A stretch of 6,562 bases of DNA from Chitinophagaceae bacterium (GCA_025351145.1 JANXWM010000615.1:1-6562); one strand, 5' to 3'. Positions 1-6,405 are shown, counted from the stretch's first letter. Notes: generated by a model not told the origin, from the letters alone. A program made the numbers and translations.

Positions 1-636
1 AGGGCGAATGGTGTTAATGCTATTAATATATTGGAAGGTGATGAATTATTGGAAGCAAAAATGACTGATGGGAACAGCGAAATAATGATGGCAATTAAAA
101 GTGGGCGTGCCATTCGTTTTCCCGAAAACAAAGTGAGACCAACCGGCAGAGGAGCAATAGGCGTAGGTGGTATAGAAGTTGACAGCGAAAATGATGAAGT
201 AATTGGCATGATATGTGTCAAGAAAAATGATCCTGAAAAAACCGTACTCGTTGTAAGTGAAAAAGGATTTGGTAAAAGAACTTTTGTGGACGATTACCGT
301 ATCACGAACAGGGGAGGTAAGGGAGTTAAAACAATCAATGTTACTGAGAAGACTGGTAGATTGATAGGCTTACTCGATGTACAGGGAAAAGAAGATTTAA
401 TTATAACCTGCAAATCCGGAATAACACTAAGAACAGGTGTAGCAAGTATAAAAGAGGCAGGAAGGGCAACACAGGGCGTTAGGCTAATTAGACTTGATGA
501 TGGAGATGAGATAGCTGCCATTTCAAAAATTGAGGAGCAGGAAATACCTGTTAAAGAAGGAGAGGAAGTAATTGATGAATCTATAAATAACGAAATTTCT
601 GATAATCAATCAGAAACATCAAATAACCCACAATAA
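1..636 (+). CDS. gyrA: DNA gyrase subunit A, C-terminal part (5' end outside window)
   Basis: GyrA is the breakage-reunion subunit of the A2B2 gyrase that introduces negative supercoils in the cytoplasm. Only the last 211 residues are here; the frame is open from base 1, so the TTG at 31 is an internal Leu codon and not a start. The visible part is the end of the C-terminal DNA-wrapping beta-pinwheel, with about three blade repeats: window residues ~1-75, ~78-126 and ~130-178. They carry the family signatures GRGAIGVGGI (~49-58), GFGKRTFVDDY (~89-99), RGGKGV (104-109) and GRATQGVRLIR (~154-164). The order and spacing follow the end of E. coli GyrA (recalled: YGKRTAVAEY, then KGV, then GRNTQGV), which favours GyrA over ParC. 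A low-complexity acidic/polar tail (~178-211, rich in E, D, N, S) ends the protein, as in many gyrases. The next gene begins 10 bases after the stop. Confidence 0.96.
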   Translation, partial: RANGVNAINILEGDELLEAKMTDGNSEIMMAIKSGRAIRFPENKVRPTGRGAIGVGGIEVDSENDEVIGMICVKKNDPEKTVLVVSEKGFGKRTFVDDYRITNRGGKGVKTINVTEKTGRLIGLLDVQGKEDLIITCKSGITLRTGVASIKEAGRATQGVRLIRLDDGDEIAAISKIEEQEIPVKEGEEVIDESINNEISDNQSETSNNPQ

Positions 637-646
637 ATTCTACGTT

Positions 647-1951
647 ATGAAAAAAGTGTTTTTATTTCTTTCGTTTGCTGCTTTAGGACTAATAAGTACC
701 GCCCAGAATTATAATGCCGTTTTGATAGATTATCAAACTGCAAAGTTTGACGATGCAAAAAAGGATGTTGATAAATTAATGGCCGATCCAAAGGTTAAAG
801 ACAAAGCAGAAACATATTTATGGAAATTAAAAGTTTATAGTGAGATATATGCTGATACCGTTTTAAATGCCAAGTATCCCAATATTCTGCCGGAAGCGAT
901 TGATGCCTTTGAACAATATGCTGCAAAAGAACCCGACTTAAAACTGCTAAAAGTTGATGGCACAAGGGCTGTAAGCCTTTTGTATAATCAATCTTTTAAC
1001 TATGGCAGAAATTATTTTAAGAACAGTGATTGGGCTGCCGCTTTTAACAGTTTCAGCACCTGCCAAAAAGTTAGTGAGTTCATAGGTAAGAACGGCCTAA
1101 ATACAAACGGAAAATATACCATTGATACAACTGTGGTGCTTTATACAGGTTATGCCGCTCAAAACGCCGGCAAACAGGCGGAAGCTGCTGTAAGATATAA
1201 ATCTCTTGCCGATTGGAAAATTGGCGATAAGGATTTTGAAGATATTTATAAGTTTATATTGGATTATGATACCCGTCAAAAAGATGCGGCAAGTTTCAAA
1301 AAATATCTTCCAGTTGCAAAAGAATTGTATCCACAGGATATGGCTATATGGAATCAGTTTGATATGAACTACATGAGTTCAAACTCAAGTTTGCTCGACA
1401 TTGTTGCCAAGTTTAGAACGGATGATGCAGCCGGAAAATTAACAGAAGACGACTATATAACTTATGCTGAATCTTTTGCATCGCCTGAGAAAGCGCAGCT
1501 TACTTCTTTAGACAGTACACAGAAAGTTAACGTTAAAATGGCCTCGGCCGATGCATTTATAAAAGCATATAACCTGAACAACAAGGCTGGTCTTTACGCA
1601 TTTAATGCCGGCGTTTTGTACTACAGTATTTTTGGTGATTTAGACGATCGTTATTATGGTCTTAGGGGAGAATCGGCAGATTTAAAATCCCAGCGCGATG
1701 CAGTTGTAAAACAACAACAGGAAGTTGGATCAAAAGCAATTGAATGGCTTGAAAAAGGTTACAATGCTTTAAAAGCTAAAGAACCACGTGAGAAAAGCGA
1801 AAGTAACAGTTTAAACAGAACAGTTGATTACCTGGCTAATCTTTACGTTTGGAAACGGGATAAGAGCAGGGGATCTAACCCAAAAGATTACGATGCGTTT
1901 GATGCTAAATATAAATTGTACGACAGCGAGCATGATAAGTACAAACCATAA
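647..1951 (+). CDS. exported TPR-like helical-repeat protein, function unknown
   Basis: This is a 434-residue protein with a clear Sec signal peptide: MKK, a hydrophobic core at residues 4-16, and STA before Gln20, so cleavage is likely after Ala19. The Ala is followed by Q and not C, so it is not a lipoprotein. The mature part looks almost entirely alpha-helical with TPR-like pairs rich in Ala, Tyr, Lys and Asp, for example around FDDAKKDVDKL, WAAAFNSFSTC, GKQAEAAVRYKSLADW and AIEWLEKGYNALK. No catalytic motif is visible. It is probably periplasmic or outer-membrane-associated scaffolding. The ATG lies 10 bases after gyrA with no Shine-Dalgarno sequence, normal for Bacteroidota, and the signal peptide begins exactly there. 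Co-transcription with gyrA is likely. From memory, TPR-type genes follow gyrA in other Bacteroidota too. Exact function cannot be read from the sequence. Confidence 0.85.
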   Translation: MKKVFLFLSFAALGLISTAQNYNAVLIDYQTAKFDDAKKDVDKLMADPKVKDKAETYLWKLKVYSEIYADTVLNAKYPNILPEAIDAFEQYAAKEPDLKLLKVDGTRAVSLLYNQSFNYGRNYFKNSDWAAAFNSFSTCQKVSEFIGKNGLNTNGKYTIDTTVVLYTGYAAQNAGKQAEAAVRYKSLADWKIGDKDFEDIYKFILDYDTRQKDAASFKKYLPVAKELYPQDMAIWNQFDMNYMSSNSSLLDIVAKFRTDDAAGKLTEDDYITYAESFASPEKAQLTSLDSTQKVNVKMASADAFIKAYNLNNKAGLYAFNAGVLYYSIFGDLDDRYYGLRGESADLKSQRDAVVKQQQEVGSKAIEWLEKGYNALKAKEPREKSESNSLNRTVDYLANLYVWKRDKSRGSNPKDYDAFDAKYKLYDSEHDKYKP

Positions 1952-1970
1952 GTAAATATAAAGCCACAAT

Positions 1971-2004
1971 AAAAAAGCCATCCGGTAACAGGGTGGCTTT
2001 TTTT
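1971..2004. terminator. Rho-independent terminator, probably bidirectional
   Basis: The stem GCCATCC (1977-1983) pairs with GGGTGGC (1991-1997) through one T-G wobble, with the 7-base loop GGTAACA. Six A residues precede the stem and seven T residues follow it (1998-2004), so the A/T runs extend the pairing. It starts 19 bases after the stop of the TPR-like gene and should end the gyrA unit. The A-run means the minus strand also reads as hairpin plus U-tract, so it could stop transcripts from the convergent oxidoreductase gene as well. Confidence 0.88.
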
Positions 2005-2017
2005 ATAATTATTTATT

Positions 2018-2070
2018 GACCAGGCTTTATCACTTATATTATCGCCTCTTGCGTCGCACTCTTGTACGTT
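2018..2070 (+). repeat. dispersed intergenic repeat, copy 1
   Basis: The core TTGCGTCGCACTCTTGTAC lies at 2049-2067. The exact match to copy 3 is longer: 2041-2070 (30 bases) equals the reverse complement of 4178-4207. A degenerate upstream block, GACCAGGC at 2018-2025, sits where copies 3 and 4 have GAGCCGGGCA. The core contains the odd dyad TGCG-T-CGCA. It lies between convergent genes, after the terminator. The downstream TGCGAAG block of copies 3 and 4 is not recognisable here (only TATGCAG). Confidence 0.85.
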
Positions 2071-2246
2071 CTGTAATTCTATTCAGCGTTATGCAGTCTG
2101 GTTTATAAAATTCTGTTTGTTTGCAATCACAAAAGTAAACTGTATTCTTTTCTCTTCGTACTTGCTGTTGATCTGTATTTACTTAACATAATATTAATTA
2201 TAGGACTTTTTGCAATCATAATTTTAGTGCTAATAAAATCAGGCGC
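2071..2246. other. gene-free convergent spacer (part of 1952-2246)
   Basis: The full gap between the two convergent genes is 295 bases. Beyond the terminator and repeat copy 1, the remainder is AT-rich with no convincing ORF, RNA gene or second terminator for the minus-strand oxidoreductase. A 10-base direct repeat, TTTGCAATCA, occurs at 2120-2129 and 2209-2218; it is short enough to be chance in DNA this rich in A and T. Confidence 0.6.
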
Positions 2247-3242
2247 TCACTTATCAGCATCATAAACAATTCCAGCTTTCATTCTGATTACATCAAGTGT
2301 TTCTATTAGTAAAAGCGTATCGGCAAACCGCATTACCGGGCTTTCTTTCAGGTCATTTCTCAAGCATTCACAAACATGCCTTGCTTCGAACTGATAACCC
2401 CAGCCAGCTTCTTTTTCTATAGCAATTATTTCTTTACTATCAGGTTTATCTGCATAATATTCTATCGTTGTATCCGGTGCATAAAAGCGATGTGAAAGCC
2501 TTATCCTTCCGTTTGTTCCACTAATATCAGCTTCGGTTGCAAGATTTGTAGAAAAGGAAGAAAAAAGCTGGGCCATAGCTCCGTTATTGTAACGGAAAGT
2601 TACAGCACACTGCTCATCAACTCCGGTTGAAGCTGCATTCATTACAGCATCAATAAAATCTGGTTTACCCAATATGCTTAAAGCAAAAAAAACATTGTAA
2701 ATACCAATATCGAGCATCGTTCCACCGGCCAGTGACGGATCAAATATCCTGGCAGCAATTGGCGGCACCGGCCTAAACCCAAATTGTATTAATACGCTTT
2801 TTATTTCTCCCAGCATCCCGCTGTGGATCATCTCTTGCATTTTATTGTAATGAGGCAAAAATTTTGACCATAATGCTTCCATCAAAAAAACATTTTTCTG
2901 CCGGGCCAGCGCAGTCATTTCTCTTGATTGTTTTGCATTAATGGCAAAAGGCTTTTCGCACAATACCGCTTTATTACGGTTAAGGCAAAGCATCGTGTTT
3001 TCGTAGTGCAGGTTATGCGGTGTAGCTATATATATCACATCTACTTCTTCGTTGGCAGCGAGTGCTTCATAGCTTTCGTGAATATATTTTGCAGGAAAAT
3101 CTTTTGCAAACGCTTCCCCCCTTTCCCTGTTGAGCGAACCTAACGCAACCAGTTCCGCATCCTGCACCAAACGCAGGTCCGATACGAATTTGCGTGCAAT
3201 TTTACCGCAACCCAATATTCCCCAACGAATAATTTTTGACAT
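2247..3242 (-). CDS. Gfo/Idh/MocA-family NAD(P)-dependent oxidoreductase
   Basis: This is a 331-residue cytoplasmic dehydrogenase, the usual length for the family. The N-terminal Rossmann fold (about 1-120) has the dinucleotide motif GILGCGKIA at 8-16, then YIATPHNLHY at 71-80 and the hallmark CEKP at 95-98, whose Lys97 is the expected catalytic/cofactor-orienting lysine. The C-terminal alpha/beta domain carries GGTMLDIGIY (173-182), supplying the conserved Asp178 and Tyr182. The segment MEALWSKFLPH (121-131) resembles the MEAxWxRFxP signature of the dihydrodiol dehydrogenase / NADP-xylose dehydrogenase branch, so a sugar or polyol substrate is the best guess; the real substrate is not determinable. 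The start ATG has no Shine-Dalgarno sequence but begins directly ahead of the first Rossmann strand (MSKIIRWGILG). It is divergent from the SDR gene, with 140 bases between them, and convergent with the TPR-like gene. Confidence 0.93.
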   Translation of the reverse strand: MSKIIRWGILGCGKIARKFVSDLRLVQDAELVALGSLNRERGEAFAKDFPAKYIHESYEALAANEEVDVIYIATPHNLHYENTMLCLNRNKAVLCEKPFAINAKQSREMTALARQKNVFLMEALWSKFLPHYNKMQEMIHSGMLGEIKSVLIQFGFRPVPPIAARIFDPSLAGGTMLDIGIYNVFFALSILGKPDFIDAVMNAASTGVDEQCAVTFRYNNGAMAQLFSSFSTNLATEADISGTNGRIRLSHRFYAPDTTIEYYADKPDSKEIIAIEKEAGWGYQFEARHVCECLRNDLKESPVMRFADTLLLIETLDVIRMKAGIVYDADK

Positions 3243-3382
3243 ACTTTTTTTGCCAAGATAAAGAAAAAATAAATGAGTAACTTACTAATCTGTTCCAGTT
3301 TTAGGGCGTAGAAATTTCCTCATTGTTTTGTACAATTTAGTCCATAAAACCCTTCATTAAAAATGAACGTAAATATGCCACT
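3243..3382. promoter_or_regulatory. divergent intergenic region with weak candidate promoters
   Basis: This 140-base gap must contain promoters for both flanking genes. On the minus strand, TATCTTGG (3260-3253) differs at one specified base from the Bacteroidota -7 consensus TAnnTTTG and lies 10 bases before the oxidoreductase ATG. On the plus strand, TAAATATG (3370-3377), also one mismatch off, lies 5 bases before the SDR ATG. Neither has a convincing -33 TTTG at the usual distance, so the assignments are tentative. The short implied leaders would fit translation without Shine-Dalgarno sequences. Confidence 0.3.
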
Positions 3383-4030
3383 ATGAAACAAATTTTTATA
3401 ACAGGCGGCACAGGTTATATGGGGTTAAGGCTAATAACCCTGTTGCTCGAAAAAGGTTATTCAGTAAAGGCACTCGTCCGTAATGGCTCTCAACAAAAAT
3501 TACCCGAAGGCTGCCATTATGTAATAGCCAATCCTTTTAATGCCGAAAGTTTTGCAAAAGATATTCCGCCTGGCTGCATCTTTGTTCAACTGCTTGGCGT
3601 TGCCCATCCGAGCCCCAGTAAAAAAGAGCAGTTTAAAACGATTGACCTTGCTTCTGTAAAAGCCTCAGCCGACGCGGCAAAAACAGCAGGTACAAGCCAT
3701 TTTATTTATGTAAGTGTGGCGCAAATACCCACAAGTATTATGCATGATTACCAGCAATGCCGTGCTGAGGGTGAAGCCACCATAAGAGCCATAGAAATTC
3801 CTGCTACTTTTATAAGGCCCTGGTATGTGGCAGGCCCGGGGCATTACTGGCCATTGCTTTTAAAGCCATTATTTAAAATACTGGAATGGATCCCTGCTAC
3901 TGCAGCAAAAGCAAAAGCGCTTAGGTTGGTGAGTATAAAACAAATGCTCAACACATTGTTTTATGCCATAGAAAACGAGCCTATGGCTGGCGTTAATGTT
4001 GTAGAAATCGAAACTATTTTACGCATGTAA
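3383..4030 (+). CDS. atypical short-chain dehydrogenase / NAD(P)-binding NmrA-like protein
   Basis: This 215-residue Rossmann-fold protein begins with strand 1 and the glycine motif TGGTGYMG (7-14), the TGxxGxxG pattern of extended/atypical SDRs. LVRN at 31-34 ends strand 2, and Arg33 there may favour NADP(H). Later landmarks are YVSVAQ (109-114) and IRPWYVAGPGHYWP (144-157), the latter like the RPxxVxGPG segment of NmrA/UDP-sugar-epimerase relatives. The usual YxxxK catalytic pair reads Y123-QQC-R127, so Lys is replaced by Arg and classical SDR catalysis is doubtful. At 215 residues it is shorter than extended SDRs and has little substrate domain. Upstream ATGs at 3363 and 3375 are out of frame, so 3383 is the start. 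It could be a reductase, a quinone or flavin reductase-like protein, or a redox sensor. It is divergent from the Gfo/Idh/MocA gene, which may hint at joint use but proves nothing. Confidence 0.88.
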   Translation: MKQIFITGGTGYMGLRLITLLLEKGYSVKALVRNGSQQKLPEGCHYVIANPFNAESFAKDIPPGCIFVQLLGVAHPSPSKKEQFKTIDLASVKASADAAKTAGTSHFIYVSVAQIPTSIMHDYQQCRAEGEATIRAIEIPATFIRPWYVAGPGHYWPLLLKPLFKILEWIPATAAKAKALRLVSIKQMLNTLFYAIENEPMAGVNVVEIETILRM

Positions 4031-4051
4031 TTTTTGCATAGCCAATACTAT

Positions 4052-4127
4052 GAACCCAACTTAAGCCATACTATTAAACATCCTTGCGTCGCACTCTTGT
4101 ACTGTTGGATTATATATGGAGCTTTTT
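4052..4127 (+). repeat. dispersed intergenic repeat, copy 2
   Basis: The exact 19-base core is at 4084-4102. A weak upstream block (GAACCC from 4052) stands 32 bases ahead of the core, close to the 33-base spacing seen in copies 3 and 4. Downstream, TGGAGCTTTTT (4117-4127) matches the reverse complement of 4167-4177 in copy 3. Relative to copy 3 there appear to be about 10 extra bases between the core and this block. It lies 21 bases after the SDR stop codon, in the same orientation as that gene. Confidence 0.8.
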
Positions 4128-4199
4128 CACCACATAGAAACAGTGGTAAAAACTTCGCACTGTTCCAAAAAGCTCCAAACGTACAAGAGTGCGACGCAA
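4084..4199. repeat. inverted pair of repeat cores (BIME-like long hairpin)
   Basis: The core at 4084-4102 and its exact reverse complement at 4181-4199 form perfect 19-base arms. Inside them, TGGAGCTTTTT (4117-4127) pairs with AAAAAGCTCCA (4167-4177), after an asymmetric internal loop of 14 and 3 bases. The apex can fold as ACCAC/GTGGT (4129-4133/4143-4147) or alternatively AACAGTG/CACTGTT (4139-4145/4158-4164). As RNA this would be a long stem after the SDR gene, able to affect 3'-end stability or read-through into ribE. No T-tract follows the outer arm, so it is not a standard terminator. Confidence 0.8.
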
Positions 4200-4232
4200 G
4201 AGGCGATGCTATGCAATACTTCTGCCCGGCTC
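4153..4232 (-). repeat. dispersed intergenic repeat, copy 3 (most complete)
   Basis: Read on the minus strand, the element runs GAGCCGGGCA (4232-4223), 23 bases, core TTGCGTCGCACTCTTGTAC (4199-4181), 21 bases, then TGCGAAG (4159-4153). Copy 4 has the same three blocks with spacers of 23 and 20 bases. Thirty bases (4178-4207) are identical to copy 1. Total length is about 80 bases. It faces copy 2 and lies 63 bases upstream of ribE in the opposite orientation. Confidence 0.85.
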
Positions 4233-4283
4233 ATAAAAATTTATTTCATAGTTCAAGTTTTATTCAGCAACAGCAGCATTAAC

Positions 4284-4291
4284 TATATTTG
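4284..4291 (+). promoter_or_regulatory. candidate -7 promoter box of ribE
   Basis: TATATTTG matches the Bacteroidota primary-sigma -7 consensus TAnnTTTG at every specified base and lies 4 bases before the ribE ATG, implying a leader of only a few bases or none. The -33 element is poor: only a TTTT at 4258-4261, about 22 bases upstream. The box lies outside repeat copy 3, so ribE transcription would start after the hairpin. The match is short and could be chance. Confidence 0.4.
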
Positions 4292-4295
4292 AGGC

Positions 4296-4883
4296 ATGTT
4301 TACAGGTATTATTGAAAACATGGGAAAAGTGGAGCGCATTGAACAGCATGGCGCTAATAAAACTTTTTGGATAAGCTCTTCTATTTCGAGTGAATTAAAA
4401 GCAGACCAAAGCCTTAGCCACAACGGCGTTTGCTTAACGGTGGAAGAAGTGAGCGGCAACATGCACCGCGTTACTGCCATTGAAGAAACGCTGTTAAAAT
4501 CGAATATTTGCAGCAGTAAACCCGGCGATGAAATGAACCTTGAAAGATGTATGCTAATGAATGGCCGGCTCGATGGGCATATTGTTCAGGGCCATATAGA
4601 TGCCACTGCACTTTGCATTGATAAAAAAGAAATGGATGGCAGTTGGGAGTTTCGGTTTAGTTTTCCGCAGCAGTTTGGCAGCCTGGTAATTGAGAAAGGT
4701 TCTGTTGCTGTAAACGGTATAAGTTTGACTGCGTTTAATGTGGGTGTAAATGAATTTTCTGTAGCGATTATTCCTTACACCTTCACGCATACCAACATGA
4801 AACAGCTTGATGCTGGAAGTACCGTGAATATTGAGTTTGATATTATTGGCAAATACATTCAGAGAATGGTAAACCCTTTGTAA
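4296..4883 (+). CDS. ribE: riboflavin synthase (alpha chain)
   Basis: This enzyme catalyses dismutation of two 6,7-dimethyl-8-ribityllumazine molecules into riboflavin and 5-amino-6-ribitylamino-uracil, the last step of riboflavin synthesis, as a cytoplasmic trimer. The 195-residue protein starts with the signature MFTGIIE, which fixes the start. It shows the two tandem lumazine-binding beta-barrels of the family: barrel 1 (about 1-95) with SHNGVCLTV at 41-49, and barrel 2 (about 96-186) with VNGISLT at 139-145. The joining segment GGHxxxGHI appears as GHIVQGHID (94-102). Residues expected in the active site are present: Ser41, Cys46, His95, His100, Ser143 and Asp182 in NIEFD. The C-terminus ends soon after the typical helix GKYIQRM. 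No other rib gene and no FMN riboswitch is visible nearby. The membrane-protein gene begins 10 bases after the stop and may be co-transcribed. The product is also called RibC or RibB in some species. Confidence 0.97.
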   Translation: MFTGIIENMGKVERIEQHGANKTFWISSSISSELKADQSLSHNGVCLTVEEVSGNMHRVTAIEETLLKSNICSSKPGDEMNLERCMLMNGRLDGHIVQGHIDATALCIDKKEMDGSWEFRFSFPQQFGSLVIEKGSVAVNGISLTAFNVGVNEFSVAIIPYTFTHTNMKQLDAGSTVNIEFDIIGKYIQRMVNPL

Positions 4884-4893
4884 ATAAAGCCTG

Positions 4894-6405
4894 ATGCGGG
4901 AAATGTTCAGCGATAAAAATTTTATTGATTCAAAGAAATTGCTTGCTGCAAAAATTATTTTAACAGCAACGCTGTTTGCTTTTTTTATGCCACTGCTGGT
5001 GCTGCCATTTTTTAATCATGCCTGCACCGATGATTATTTTTGCGGCGCTCATTTAAACCAACTTGGGTTTACTGCTTACCAGCAATACGTTTACACAGAA
5101 TGTGGTGGCAGGTTTGCAGCCACTTATGTTGGTGCTTTGTTTGCGCAGAATAATTTTTTGTTTACACATTATTACCTGCACAGTTTATTGCTTCTTTTGT
5201 TCAATGCCTTATCGATTGTTTTTTTATTTTCGGTGATCAACCGGTTTATTTTAAAAGATACTGCCATAAAAAAGCAGTTACTGTTGCTGTCTTTTATTTA
5301 CCTGGCGCTTACAATATGTTCGTACCCCGAACCTTCTACATTTTTATTCTGGTTCAGCAGTGCCATTACCTATCATTTGCCTATTATTCTTTTTCAGGTG
5401 GATCTGGCGTTATTTATTTTATTGCTGAATGCTAACAGCAAAACGGTTAAAATTATTTGCAGCATACTTATTCCACTGCTCGTTTTTTTAATTGATGGAT
5501 TCAATGAACTTTTTATAGTGGTTCATCTTTCTATGCTTGCGGCTTTTTTTTATATGGACTTTCAAAAAAAAATATCGAAAGCTTTTACAATTATCATCCT
5601 GGTTTCTTTTATCACGAGTGCATTGATCGTTTTACTTGCACCCGGCAACCATGTTCGTGGCGAAAGAATTGAATCAAAAGGAATTGTATTGGGTGTTGCT
5701 GCTGTGGGCTATCATGCCGCAGAAACCCTGTGGTTTATTTGCCGCAATCCTTTTTTCTGGCTTGTAGCGATCGTGTTTTTTATTTATGGCAATAATGCAA
5801 AAACAAATATCGTCAGCAACAATTGGTTTACAAAAATAACAAAGCGTAAATGGCTGGTTCCTTTTGCAATTACAGGCTTTCTGCTGGGTTCAGTGGCGCT
5901 CGCTGTAATTGGTTTAAAAGGTGGCATTATCCCTGACAGGTATTTAAACGGCGTAACATATTTTACCATCATGCTTTTACTCGCTTATGCTTTTATTATT
6001 GGAGCAATAACGAAGCTTAATATCAGCAGCTCAATTTTTTATATCACGAAAAACCGAATGCTGCTCTACAGCTTATTCATCATTGTATTGCTTGGTAACA
6101 GCTATATTATTGATGCATATAAAAGCCTTATTTCTGCACCTTTATACAGCAATATTATTGGCGAAAGAGAAGCTGAACTTCGCGAAGCCTCAGCCAGTAA
6201 ATTGCCTGTGTTTGTAAAAGATTATTCCGTTTCCCTGCGGGAACATTTGGAAAAAGATTACAGCCACAGCACAAAAACATTATACAATCTTGTACAGCAA
6301 AAACCTTCGCTGCTTTTCTTTGAAGATGACCTTGCCACAGATAATTCCATAGATATACTCAGGCAATATTATCAATTAGATAGTATAGTGGTTAAGAGAA
6401 AATGA
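4894..6405 (+). CDS. polytopic membrane protein, DUF6056-like, probable GT-C-type glycosyltransferase
   Basis: This is a 503-residue inner-membrane protein with roughly 11-12 hydrophobic segments, among them about 17-39, 96-114, 128-143, 186-206, 230-248, 285-299, 320-341, 355-374 and 388-405. Just after the first segment comes NHACTDDYFCG (41-51), with Asp46-Asp47 in the place where GT-C glycosyltransferases keep acidic catalytic residues in the first external loop, followed by GGRFAATYVG (71-80). Further landmarks are SYPEPSTFLFW (143-153), DGFNELF (201-207), LLAPGNHVRGERI (247-259) and IPDRYLNG (346-353). The DDY and PGN/R pattern recalls Pfam DUF6056, judged from memory only. A soluble tail (about 410-503) has charged helices and ends in KRK. 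If it is a GT-C enzyme it would move a sugar from a lipid-linked donor on the periplasmic side; donor and acceptor are unknown. ATG 4894 is used; ATG 4903 in the same frame is possible. It has no functional link to ribE beyond the 10-base spacing. Confidence 0.85.
   Translation: MREMFSDKNFIDSKKLLAAKIILTATLFAFFMPLLVLPFFNHACTDDYFCGAHLNQLGFTAYQQYVYTECGGRFAATYVGALFAQNNFLFTHYYLHSLLLLLFNALSIVFLFSVINRFILKDTAIKKQLLLLSFIYLALTICSYPEPSTFLFWFSSAITYHLPIILFQVDLALFILLLNANSKTVKIICSILIPLLVFLIDGFNELFIVVHLSMLAAFFYMDFQKKISKAFTIIILVSFITSALIVLLAPGNHVRGERIESKGIVLGVAAVGYHAAETLWFICRNPFFWLVAIVFFIYGNNAKTNIVSNNWFTKITKRKWLVPFAITGFLLGSVALAVIGLKGGIIPDRYLNGVTYFTIMLLLAYAFIIGAITKLNISSSIFYITKNRMLLYSLFIIVLLGNSYIIDAYKSLISAPLYSNIIGEREAELREASASKLPVFVKDYSVSLREHLEKDYSHSTKTLYNLVQQKPSLLFFEDDLATDNSIDILRQYYQLDSIVVKRK

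Noticed and set aside
1..636. Topoisomerase IV subunit ParC instead of GyrA
   Set aside because: The order of GKRT, KGV and GR-TQGV motifs and the acidic tail follow GyrA's full C-terminal pinwheel, which is reduced or divergent in ParC.
2120..2218. Direct repeat TTTGCAATCA (2120-2129 and 2209-2218) as a regulatory site pair
   Set aside because: Ten bases in AT-rich DNA between convergent gene ends, with no nearby start codon to regulate; likely chance.
4084..4199. MITE or insertion sequence with the 19-base arms as terminal inverted repeats
   Set aside because: Copies 1 and 4 occur singly, the conserved blocks extend beyond the arms, and no target-site duplication is seen at the outer edges.
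4034..4282. 82-codon open frame with a TTG start between the SDR gene and ribE
   Set aside because: It runs through both repeat cores and the hairpin loop, has no recognisable protein character, and is best explained by repeat DNA that happens to lack stops.
4031..4295. FMN riboswitch upstream of ribE
   Set aside because: The conserved FMN aptamer blocks are not recognisable; the spacer is accounted for by repeat copies 2 and 3 and a short AT-rich stretch holding the promoter box.
4554..4790. Minus-strand open frame inside ribE
   Set aside because: It lies opposite a riboflavin synthase gene with full family motifs and its translation has no family features, so it is a shadow. The same holds for frames at 294-521, 1097-1279, 2928-3143, 4283-4480 and 5784-5972.
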